Positions 1-6,041 of a DNA stretch of 8,741 bases are shown here, piece after piece (positions within the stretch are counted from its first letter, which is position 1; every line of letters starts with the position of its first letter). The notes under the pieces were generated by a model that saw only the letters and a list, made by a program, of their open reading frames with translations, had not been told where the DNA came from and searched no databases. A program made the position numbers and the translations under genes. Origin of the DNA: CAZXVW01 sp964644025 (GTDB lineage Bacteria > Acidobacteriota > Terriglobia > Bryobacterales > Bryobacteraceae); assembly GCA_964644025.1 (NCBI GenBank), contig CAZXVW010000183.1, positions 1 through 8,741 of the forward strand. Reading direction: 5' to 3'.

Positions 1-89
1 CTCCAGGGCCGCAAAGATGCGCGGCCCGGCCAGATCGGCCTTGCGGAGCCGGCCTCCCGGCCCGGCTCCCGCGGGATCAGAGGTCAACG

Positions 90-1073
90 GTGCGGCAAAT
101 CCTTCTGCAACGGCCCGGTGTTCTCCTGGAGCGGCAGGTCCCGGCGCCAACTCGCGAAACGGGAATGGTGCTGGTCCGGATTTTGCGCGTGGGCATCTGC
201 GGAAGCGATTACCACGCTTATGCGGGCCGCCAGCCCGCTTACACCTTCCCGCGCGTGATCGGTCATGAACTTTCCGGCGAGGTTCTCGAAGTGCCCGCCG
301 GGGAAACCCGGGTCGCGCCGGGCGATCTCTGCGCCATCGAGCCCTACGTCAACTGCGGCCGTTGCGGGCCGTGCCGCCTGGGACGGCCGAACTGCTGCGA
401 GAGCCTGCGTCTCTACGGGCTGCACATCGACGGTGGCATGCAGCCGCTGCTGAACGTGCCGGCTCGCCTCCTCCACAAATCCAAGCGCCTGTCGCCGGAC
501 CAGCTTGCGCTGATCGAGACGCTGGGAATCGGCGCGCACGCGGTGGCGCGCAGCGGCCTGGACAAGGGCGAATCGGCCCTGGTTGTCGGCGCCGGGCCGA
601 TCGGGCTGGCGGTGACCCAGTTTGCGATTGCCGCCGGGGCGCACGTACGCGTGGTCGAGATCAACGAAACGCGCCGCAACTTCATCGCCCGGCTGGGCGT
701 GGAAACCCTGGCGGGGCCGGATGAGCGGCTCGCCGACGTCGTCTTCGATGCCACCGGCGCCGCCTCCGTGATGGCGAAAAGCCTGGAGCTGGTGACGCCG
801 GCCGGACGCCTGGTCTTCGTCGGCGTCTGCCCGGAGCCGGTGCCGATCAGCGATCCGGTGTTGCACAAGCGGGAGATCACCATCTACGCCAGCCGCAACA
901 GTTGCCACCAGTTTCCCCGGATTATTCGCATGATCGAGGATGGACTGATCGATACCTCTCCCTGGATTACCCATCGCCTCAGGCTCGCGGACGTGCCCCG
1001 GGAGCTCCCGGAGTTGCCGGGGCGCCCCGGATTGGTGAAGGCGATCGTCGAGGTGGACGACTCGGACCTCTAA
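90..1073 (+). CDS. Zinc-dependent medium-chain alcohol/polyol dehydrogenase (L-galactonate/sorbitol dehydrogenase-like)
   Basis: A 327-aa cytosolic oxidoreductase of the medium-chain (MDR) superfamily, expected to oxidise a secondary hydroxyl of a sugar acid or polyol with NAD+. Seen: GICGSD with catalytic-zinc Cys37; GHE at 58-60 (His59/Glu60); a four-cysteine structural zinc lobe at Cys89, 92, 95 and 103; ETLGIGAH, where Glu143 may be the third zinc ligand as in sorbitol dehydrogenases; Rossmann motif GAGPIG at 167-172. Glu190, at the end of the second strand, favours NAD over NADP. Length is normal or slightly short for the family. The GTG start is chosen because AGAGG (79-83) sits 6 nt upstream and the N-terminus MRQILLQRPG fits the family. 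The reading frame is open upstream to the window edge. The substrate is not determinable; the overall pattern recalls L-galactonate 5-dehydrogenases and other uncharacterised sugar-acid dehydrogenases. The neighbours give no pathway. Confidence 0.9.
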   Translation: MRQILLQRPGVLLERQVPAPTRETGMVLVRILRVGICGSDYHAYAGRQPAYTFPRVIGHELSGEVLEVPAGETRVAPGDLCAIEPYVNCGRCGPCRLGRPNCCESLRLYGLHIDGGMQPLLNVPARLLHKSKRLSPDQLALIETLGIGAHAVARSGLDKGESALVVGAGPIGLAVTQFAIAAGAHVRVVEINETRRNFIARLGVETLAGPDERLADVVFDATGAASVMAKSLELVTPAGRLVFVGVCPEPVPISDPVLHKREITIYASRNSCHQFPRIIRMIEDGLIDTSPWITHRLRLADVPRELPELPGRPGLVKAIVEVDDSDL

Positions 1074-1161
1074 CGAGCTGCCGGGCCGGCGGCATCTACG
1101 GCGCCGCCGCCCATCGCGCCGTTCGCCATCGGATAAAATATTAAGAAAGTAGAGGAGTTCC
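1074..1161 (+). promoter_or_regulatory. Intergenic spacer with candidate lepB -10 element and ribosome-binding site
   Basis: An 88-bp spacer. The first half is GC-rich and can form a weak hairpin (GGCGGC 1088-1093 with GCCGCC 1103-1108, 9-nt loop, no T tract), so it is not a convincing terminator. The second half has an AT-rich island with TAAAAT at 1134-1139, a 5/6 match to a sigma-70 -10 box, but no good -35 hexamer at 16-18 bp. AGAGGAG at 1151-1157 lies 4 nt before the GTG of the signal peptidase gene and supports that start. Confidence 0.4.
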
Positions 1162-1953
1162 GTGAAACAGCAGCCAGGGCCCACGGCCGAAGCAACGCAA
1201 CCCGGGAAACCGGAAAAGAAACCCGCGCCCCAACGCGGAACCATCGCCGAATGGACGGTCACCATTCTGTTGCTGTTATTCGGCACCACCACGCTGGTGC
1301 AGGCGTTCGTCATCCCCACCGGCTCGATGGAGGACACGCTGTTGATCGGCGATCACCTCCTGGTGGACAAGCTGAGTTACGCCCCCGCCGGCCCGGTGAG
1401 CAAGTATCTGCTGCCCTATGAACCGGTCAAGCGCGGCGACATCATTGTCTTCCGTTACCCGATCGACATCGAGCAGACCTTCGTCAAGCGCGTTATCGGG
1501 GTTCCCGGCGACCGCCTGCGGATCGTGAACAAGCAGGTGTACCTTAACGGCAAGCCCCTGGAGGAGCCGTATAAGTACCACAAGACGGACTACATTGATT
1601 CTTATCGGGATAACTTCCCGAGCGAACCCAACGTTCGTCTTTATCCCCCCGCGCTGGATATGCTCGAACATCACGTCGAGAACGGCGAGGTCGTGGTGCC
1701 CCCGCGCTGCTATTTCGCCATGGGCGACAACCGGGATTCCTCGCTCGATAGCCGTTACTGGGGGTTCGTGCCGCGGGAGAACATCATCGGCAAACCGCTG
1801 ATTATTTATTGGTCTTACGACGCCCCGACCCGCGAACTGGTCAGCCCGGGCATCGGTCTGGACCACTTGCTGGATCTCGCCCAGCACTTCTTCACCAAGA
1901 CCCGGTGGCGGCGGACCTTCATGCTGATTCGCGGTTACGAGGCGCAGAACTGA
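1162..1953 (+). CDS. lepB: Signal peptidase I
   Basis: A 263-aa type I signal peptidase, which cleaves Sec and Tat signal peptides on the outer face of the cytoplasmic membrane. Seen: a 29-residue, Lys/Pro-rich cytoplasmic tail; one membrane segment at about 30-50; IPTGSMEDTL with catalytic Ser55; FVKRVIGVPGD with general-base Lys109; the box E motif GDNRDSSLDSRYWG at 188-201. All catalytic boxes are intact. An extra segment of about 40 residues (roughly 137-180) separates the Lys box from GDN, as in many Gram-negative-type enzymes. No second membrane span is evident. The GTG start has AGAGGAG 4 nt upstream. It lies 88 bp after the dehydrogenase and 67 bp before the guanylyltransferase, so cotranscription with the latter is possible. 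It is expected to be essential unless the genome has a second copy. Confidence 0.96.
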   Translation: MKQQPGPTAEATQPGKPEKKPAPQRGTIAEWTVTILLLLFGTTTLVQAFVIPTGSMEDTLLIGDHLLVDKLSYAPAGPVSKYLLPYEPVKRGDIIVFRYPIDIEQTFVKRVIGVPGDRLRIVNKQVYLNGKPLEEPYKYHKTDYIDSYRDNFPSEPNVRLYPPALDMLEHHVENGEVVVPPRCYFAMGDNRDSSLDSRYWGFVPRENIIGKPLIIYWSYDAPTRELVSPGIGLDHLLDLAQHFFTKTRWRRTFMLIRGYEAQN

Positions 1954-2020
1954 GCCCGGCCGCACCCCTTGCGCCGCTGTTTGCTTCCAGGGTGAGCGGT
2001 CGAGTAACGTCAAGGAAACG

Positions 2021-3100
2021 ATGGGGAAAGCAAACCGCTATGGCCTTATTTTGGCCGGAGGCAGAGGCACACGCTTCTGGCCGCGGAGCCGCCGCGCCAC
2101 ACCGAAACAACTGTTGCCTTTCTTTAAGAACTGCTCGCTGATCCGGGCCACCGTGGACCGGCTCGGCCCCGTCATCCCGCCCGAGCGCATCTGGATTCTC
2201 ACGAATGAACAGCTCCGCCCGCGCATCATCCGCCATCTGCCGGAGATACCTTCCCGCCAGGTGCTCGCCGAGCCGGAGGGCCGCAACACGGCTCCCTGTA
2301 TCGGGCTCGGCGCCCGGGTGCTGGCCGAAATCGACCGGGATGCGATCCTCGGCGTGTTTCCGGCTGACCATCACATCGCCCGCCAGGGGCCGTTCCGCCG
2401 CCTCGTGCGCGCCGCCTACCGCGGCGCGGAAAAGGGCTGCCTGATGGTGGTCGGGATTCAGCCCCGCTGGCCCGAGACCGGCTACGGGTATATCGAGTTC
2501 CCCGCCGGCGTCCAGCCGGGCGGGCTCGAGCCGGTGCCGGTGCGGCGGTTCCGCGAGAAACCCGGTCTGAAGACCGCGCGGCGGTTCCTCGCCGCCGGGC
2601 GCTTCTATTGGAATTCCGGCATGTTTTTCTGGCCGGCCGGTTTGTTCCTGGAAATGTTGCGCCGCTACTTGCCGCGAACCGCAACGCTGCTGAGTTCGCT
2701 GCCGCCGTTTTCCAGCCGTCACTTCAGCCGGAAGCTCCGCGAGGTGTTTCCCCGCACTGAGAACATTTCGGTGGACTACGCCGTGCTGGAAAAAGCCGGC
2801 AACGTCATGGGGCTGCCGGCCGGTGATATCGGCTGGAGCGACCTCGGCAGTTGGAACTCCTTGTACAAGCTGCTCGCTGATAAGGAGGAATCCAATGTCG
2901 CCCGCTCCGATGCGCTGCTGGTGGCCAGCAACCGGAACTACATCGAGGCCCCCGGAAAGCTGGTCGCCATGCTCGGCGTCAGCGACCTCATTGTCGTCGA
3001 TACCCCCGATGCCCTCCTCATCGCTGACCAGCGGCGGGCGCAGCAGGTCGGCGATCTCGTCAAGCTCCTGGAAAAACTGAAGCGCGAGGACGTGCTGTAG
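2021..3100 (+). CDS. manC: Mannose-1-phosphate guanylyltransferase (GDP-mannose pyrophosphorylase)
   Basis: A 359-aa cytosolic nucleotidyltransferase that makes GDP-mannose from GTP and mannose-1-phosphate, the mannosyl/fucosyl donor precursor for surface polysaccharides and glycans. Seen: N-terminal nucleotide-binding signature LAGGRGTRFWP at 11-21 with PKQ at 28-30; FPADH at 113-117 (metal/nucleotide-binding Asp116); EKP at 179-181; ENISVDYAVLEKA at 247-259; GWSDLGSW at 271-278; a C-terminal segment from about 293 typical of the family. It ends near residue 359, so the C-terminal phosphomannose isomerase (cupin) domain of bifunctional ManC/AlgA enzymes is absent; this is the monofunctional form. 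The ATG is supported by AAGGA at 2012-2016, 4 nt upstream. It follows lepB by 67 bp and converges on argD, with 12 bp between the stops. No clear promoter is seen in the lepB spacer. Confidence 0.93.
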   Translation: MGKANRYGLILAGGRGTRFWPRSRRATPKQLLPFFKNCSLIRATVDRLGPVIPPERIWILTNEQLRPRIIRHLPEIPSRQVLAEPEGRNTAPCIGLGARVLAEIDRDAILGVFPADHHIARQGPFRRLVRAAYRGAEKGCLMVVGIQPRWPETGYGYIEFPAGVQPGGLEPVPVRRFREKPGLKTARRFLAAGRFYWNSGMFFWPAGLFLEMLRRYLPRTATLLSSLPPFSSRHFSRKLREVFPRTENISVDYAVLEKAGNVMGLPAGDIGWSDLGSWNSLYKLLADKEESNVARSDALLVASNRNYIEAPGKLVAMLGVSDLIVVDTPDALLIADQRRAQQVGDLVKLLEKLKREDVL

Positions 3101-3112
3101 AGTTGGCCGCGG

Positions 3113-4387
3113 CTATTCCGGCTTCTCCAGCAATTCGTCGGCGAGGCCGCTTTCCACGTAGTACTCCCGCCCCTTGCGCAGGACCCGGTCCAAAATGTTC
3201 ATCGCCTTGTCGACTTCCTGCTGGGTGATGACGTACGGCGGCAGCAGGCGCAGCACGGTTTCCTGGGTGCAGTTGATGAGCAGGCCGTTGGCCAGCGCCT
3301 CATCCACCAGCGGCCCGCCCGGAATCTTCAACTCCATGCCGATCATCAGCCCGTAGGCCCGGATCTCCTTGATGAACCGGTAGTGCCGCATCATCTCCTC
3401 CAGCTTGAGGCGGAAGTAGCCGCCGAGCTGGTAAATCGACGGCAGCATCTCTTCCAGCAGATCCAGGAACTCCAGCGCCACCCGGCAAGCCAGCGCACCG
3501 CCCCCGAAAGTCGAGCCGTGAAGCCCCGGCCCCAGCATGGACGCCGCCTTTTCGTTAGCGATGACTACGCCCAGCGGCAGCCCGCAAGCCAGCGGCTTGG
3601 CCGCCACCACGATGTCGGGCATCACCACCGGATCCAGAAGCTGGTAGGAAAAATGGCGGCCGGTGCGCCCGACGCCGCACTGGATCTCGTCGAACAGAAG
3701 CAGGGCCTGATGGCGGCTGGCAACCTTCCTGGCCGTGCGGATGTAGTCTTCGGCAAGCCGGCGCACTCCGCCCTCGCCCTGGATGCCTTCCAGCACGATC
3801 CCCGCCGTCCGGTCGCTGGCGGCCGCCTCGAGCGCTGCTTCGTCGTCCGGAGGAACGAATTTCACTCCCGCCAGCAGCGGCTCAAATGCCTTGCGCACCT
3901 TCTCCTGCCCGGTCACCGACATCGCGCCCAGCGTCCGGCCGTGGAAGGAGTTCTCCAGCGCGATGATCTCGTATTTCTCCGGGCTGAGCCTGGTGCCGTG
4001 GGCGCGGATCATCTTCAGCCCGGCCTCCATCGCTTCGGCGCCCGAGTTGCAGAAAAAGCTTCGCTTGAGCCCGCTGATCTCGGCCAGTTTCCGGGCCAGC
4101 CGCCCCTGGTACTCGTGATAGTACAGGTTGGAGGAATGAATCAGCAGGCCCGCCTGTTCCTTGATGGTCCTTACGATTCGCGGGTGCGCGTGGCCCAGAG
4201 CGTTCACCCCAATGCCCGAGACCAGGTCCAGGTACCGCTTTCCGTTCACATCGTAAAGCGTGCAGCCTTTGCCGCGGCGGAACACCACCGGATGCCGCCG
4301 GTAGTTCTGAACCACGTACTCCTTTTCCAGCTCCATGATGGAATCAGCCGGAGATTGTTCGCTGCCTGCGCTGTTCGAAGTTTCCAT
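3113..4387 (-). CDS. argD: Acetylornithine aminotransferase (class III PLP aminotransferase)
   Basis: A 424-aa PLP enzyme of fold type I, class III. In arginine synthesis it converts N-acetylglutamate 5-semialdehyde and glutamate to N-acetylornithine and 2-oxoglutarate. Seen: NSGAEA at 114-119 (phosphate binding); SFHGRT at 147-152; FDEIQCGVGRTG at 232-243 with Asp233 contacting the PLP ring nitrogen; Schiff-base Lys264 in AAKPLACGLPLG; GSTFGG at 291-296. It is slightly long because of about 17 extra N-terminal residues. A second in-frame ATG at 4336 (MELEKEYVV) could be the true start; neither ATG has a Shine-Dalgarno. Related succinylornithine, 4-aminobutyrate or LysJ-type aminotransferases are alternatives, but argF and argG in the same window favour ArgD. 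It converges on manC and diverges from fliD. Confidence 0.9.
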   Translation of the reverse strand: METSNSAGSEQSPADSIMELEKEYVVQNYRRHPVVFRRGKGCTLYDVNGKRYLDLVSGIGVNALGHAHPRIVRTIKEQAGLLIHSSNLYYHEYQGRLARKLAEISGLKRSFFCNSGAEAMEAGLKMIRAHGTRLSPEKYEIIALENSFHGRTLGAMSVTGQEKVRKAFEPLLAGVKFVPPDDEAALEAAASDRTAGIVLEGIQGEGGVRRLAEDYIRTARKVASRHQALLLFDEIQCGVGRTGRHFSYQLLDPVVMPDIVVAAKPLACGLPLGVVIANEKAASMLGPGLHGSTFGGGALACRVALEFLDLLEEMLPSIYQLGGYFRLKLEEMMRHYRFIKEIRAYGLMIGMELKIPGGPLVDEALANGLLINCTQETVLRLLPPYVITQQEVDKAMNILDRVLRKGREYYVESGLADELLEKPE

Positions 4388-4398
4388 ACTGATTCATA
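4381..4398. promoter_or_regulatory. ARG-box-like site over the argD start
   Basis: The plus-strand core TCCATactgATTCA (4383-4396) matches the ArgR palindrome TGAAT-N4-ATTCA at 8 of 10 arm positions. The central four bases are not all A/T. It overlaps the argD start codon and the TATTAT box, a plausible repressor position. A match of this quality is expected a few times by chance in a window this size, so it rests on location only. Confidence 0.3.
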
Positions 4399-4401
4399 AT
4401 A
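4396..4401 (-). promoter_or_regulatory. Candidate -10 box of argD, possibly giving a leaderless mRNA
   Basis: On the minus strand TATTAT (5/6 to TATAAT) ends 8 nt before the argD ATG at 4387. No Shine-Dalgarno lies in between, and no convincing -35 hexamer is seen at 16-18 bp upstream. If used, transcription would begin at or very near the A of the start codon. Confidence 0.35.
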
Positions 4402-4456
4402 CTGCAACAGCGGAAACGGAACTGCCGCCGGGGCGGGTGGAGCTGGCGGTCTCGGC

Positions 4457-4483
4457 TCAGATTTTGTCCCCTCCTGCCGATAA
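4457..4483 (+). promoter_or_regulatory. Sigma-28 (FliA/SigD-type) promoter of fliD
   Basis: GCCGATAA at 4476-4483 is a perfect 8/8 match to the FliA -10 consensus. Eleven bases upstream, TCAGATTT (4457-4464) matches the -35 element TAAAGTTT at 5 of 8 positions. Transcription should begin around 4489-4491, leaving a leader of about 28-30 nt before the fliD ATG. Finding this element only 35 bp upstream of a late flagellar gene is what makes it convincing; the -35 half is weak. Confidence 0.7.
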
Positions 4484-4518
4484 GCACTATGGAGGAGTAA
4501 CACAAGGCTCGTTGAACC

Positions 4519-5883
4519 ATGGGAATCACACCCCTCACCTTTACGGGAATCAGCGAATTCTCCGACGACTTCCAGACAATCCTGGACCGCGCCGTCTCCA
4601 TCGCTAGCATCCCGCTGCAGGAGATGCAGGCCGAACAGGCCGACCTGCTGACCAAGAAGCAGTTATTGACGAACATCCGCACCGCCGTGGCGGATTTGGC
4701 CTCCAGCGTCAGCGCGCTGGGAGGCATCGGAGAGAACCGCGCCCTCAGCGCCACCAGTTCCAACACCACCCGGGTGACGGTCACCCTCAACGGGGCCACC
4801 CAGGCCGGATCCTACACCATCAGCGATATCACGTCGGTGGCCAGGGCGGCCTCGGAGACCACCGCCTCCGGCTACGCCACCGCTGACGCCACGGCCGTAT
4901 CCACCGATGGCATCATGGAACTGGTGGTCGGCTCCAATACTTACACGGTGGACCTGACCGCCGAGGGGGCCAATAACCTCAACGGTTTGCGCGACGCCAT
5001 CAATGACCTGGACGCCGGCGTCACCGCCAGCGTCCTCAACACCGGAACCGGCGATACCCCCTATTACCTGTCCATCACGGCCACCAACACCGGCGCCCAG
5101 ACGCTCCAGTTGCGGGAAACCGCCGGCGAGGCCGGCACCAACATCCTGACCAGCGACAACCAGGGAGCCAATGCGGTCTTTAAGCTGGACGGCTTGGATA
5201 TCACCAGGTCCGGCAATGTCATCAACGACGTCATTCCGGGGCTGAGCTTTACCATCCAGAGCGAAACCGACCCGGACGAAACCGTTGTGTTGAGTTTGTC
5301 GTCGAGCAGGACTGCGATGGCCAACGCCCTCTCGGAAATGGTCACCGCCTACAACGCCGTTCGCGAACAGGTGAACGCCCAGATCGGCGAAACGGCGGGC
5401 TTGCTCAGCGGGGACTTCATCGTCCGCCAGATCCAGAGCGATATGCGCGCGCTTGCTTCCTATCAGGGCAGCGGCGCCATCAAGGGGCTCACAGACTTGG
5501 GGATCGAGTTCGACGATCAGGGAGTGATGTCGTTCGACACCGCTACGTTCTACTCGCTCTCGGACAGCGACTTCAACGCCGCCCTGGACTTCCTCGGCAC
5601 GCCGGATTCGGGCTTCGGCGGATTGTCCGCCTCCTTCGAGTCAATCAGCGACCCTGTCAACGGGCTCATTCAAACCCAGCAGGATCAGTATGACGTCGCC
5701 GACGAGCGGCTCAGCGACCAGATCACGGAGCTGACCAGCCGGATCGAGTATATGCAGACGTCTTTGTCAGCCAAACTGCAGCAGGCCGATGTTCTTCTGG
5801 CCCAGCTCGAGGCCCAGCAGACCTTGCTGGACGCCAGCGTCCAGAGCCTGAATCTGCTGCTTTATGGGAAACAGGACGACTAA
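4519..5883 (+). CDS. fliD: Flagellar filament capping protein (hook-associated protein 2)
   Basis: A 454-aa secreted protein that forms the cap at the tip of the flagellum and guides flagellin folding. Seen: an amphipathic helical N-terminus (about 15-70, FliD_N; MGITPLTFTGISEF start); Ser/Thr/Asn-rich exposed middle domains (about 75-215); a FliD_C core beginning NAVFKLDGLDITRSGN (218-233); GDFIVRQIQSDMRALA (298-313); LTDLGIEFDDQGVMSFD (324-340); a C-terminal coiled coil at about 385-447 pairing with the N-terminal helix. No cysteine and no Sec signal peptide are present, as expected for type III export. Length is normal. An in-frame TGA two codons upstream limits the start to this ATG or later. 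The nearest Shine-Dalgarno-like sequences are AAGG at 4504-4507 (11 nt away) and a strong GGAGGAG at 4491-4497 (21 nt, too far). A sigma-28 promoter precedes it. The stop lies one base before the assembly gap. Confidence 0.92.
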   Translation: MGITPLTFTGISEFSDDFQTILDRAVSIASIPLQEMQAEQADLLTKKQLLTNIRTAVADLASSVSALGGIGENRALSATSSNTTRVTVTLNGATQAGSYTISDITSVARAASETTASGYATADATAVSTDGIMELVVGSNTYTVDLTAEGANNLNGLRDAINDLDAGVTASVLNTGTGDTPYYLSITATNTGAQTLQLRETAGEAGTNILTSDNQGANAVFKLDGLDITRSGNVINDVIPGLSFTIQSETDPDETVVLSLSSSRTAMANALSEMVTAYNAVREQVNAQIGETAGLLSGDFIVRQIQSDMRALASYQGSGAIKGLTDLGIEFDDQGVMSFDTATFYSLSDSDFNAALDFLGTPDSGFGGLSASFESISDPVNGLIQTQQDQYDVADERLSDQITELTSRIEYMQTSLSAKLQQADVLLAQLEAQQTLLDASVQSLNLLLYGKQDD

Positions 5884-5884
5884 T

Positions 5885-5984
5885 NNNNNNNNNNNNNNNN
5901 NNNNNNNNNNNNNNNNNNNNNNNNNNNNNNNNNNNNNNNNNNNNNNNNNNNNNNNNNNNNNNNNNNNNNNNNNNNNNNNNNNNN
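5885..5984. other. Assembly gap, 100 N
   Basis: Exactly 100 unknown bases, the usual placeholder for a scaffold join of unknown length. The real distance between fliD and the sequence to the right is not given by this number, and genes may be missing. Any reading frame that crosses it is not meaningful. Confidence 0.98.
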
Positions 5985-6041
5985 GGGAATCGCCAGCGGC
6001 ACTACGGCCACGTCTTCTTTGCCGGCGGCCTCGCCGGCCAT
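5985..6041 (-). CDS. 5' fragment of an unidentified gene cut by the gap
   Basis: On the minus strand an ATG at 6041-6039 shares its A with the TGA of the ligase gene (TGATG), a typical translational-coupling overlap. Nineteen codons are visible, MAGEAAGKEDVAVVPLAIP, before the frame runs into the N run. The charged stretch followed by VVPLAIP resembles the conserved loop and entry to the mid-protein membrane segment of MarC-family (UPF0056) proteins (compare FVPLAMP before AGPG in E. coli MarC), but there it lies near residue 100, not at the N-terminus. Creatininase-like N-termini are a weaker alternative. Function is not assigned. Confidence 0.45.

Noticed and set aside
1..89. A minus-strand frame reading LRKADLAGPRIFAALE at the left edge, as if a divergent gene began here.
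   Set aside because: The only in-frame start is a TTG at 87-85 with a Shine-Dalgarno-like GAAGGA 12 nt away; too little sequence remains to support a gene. Nothing else is identifiable in these bases.
1085..1108. A GC-rich inverted repeat after the dehydrogenase as an intrinsic terminator.
   Set aside because: The stem is only 6 bp with a 9-nt loop and no following T run; GC-rich spacers produce such repeats by chance.
84..1337. A 417-codon open frame on the minus strand opposite the dehydrogenase and lepB.
   Set aside because: Its translation is low-complexity Arg/Gly/His-rich with no family motif, and it runs antisense to two genes with intact catalytic motifs; it is a GC-rich shadow frame.
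3101..3112. A shared bidirectional terminator between the convergent manC and argD genes.
   Set aside because: Only 12 bp separate the stops and no strong stem with a T tract was found across the junction.
3383..4399. A 338-codon plus-strand frame opposite argD.
   Set aside because: No recognisable motifs; argD on the other strand has all PLP-enzyme signatures.
4501..4530. A GGTTCAA stretch on the minus strand resembling a tRNA T arm.
   Set aside because: No acceptor, D or anticodon arms can be paired around it; it is a short chance match.
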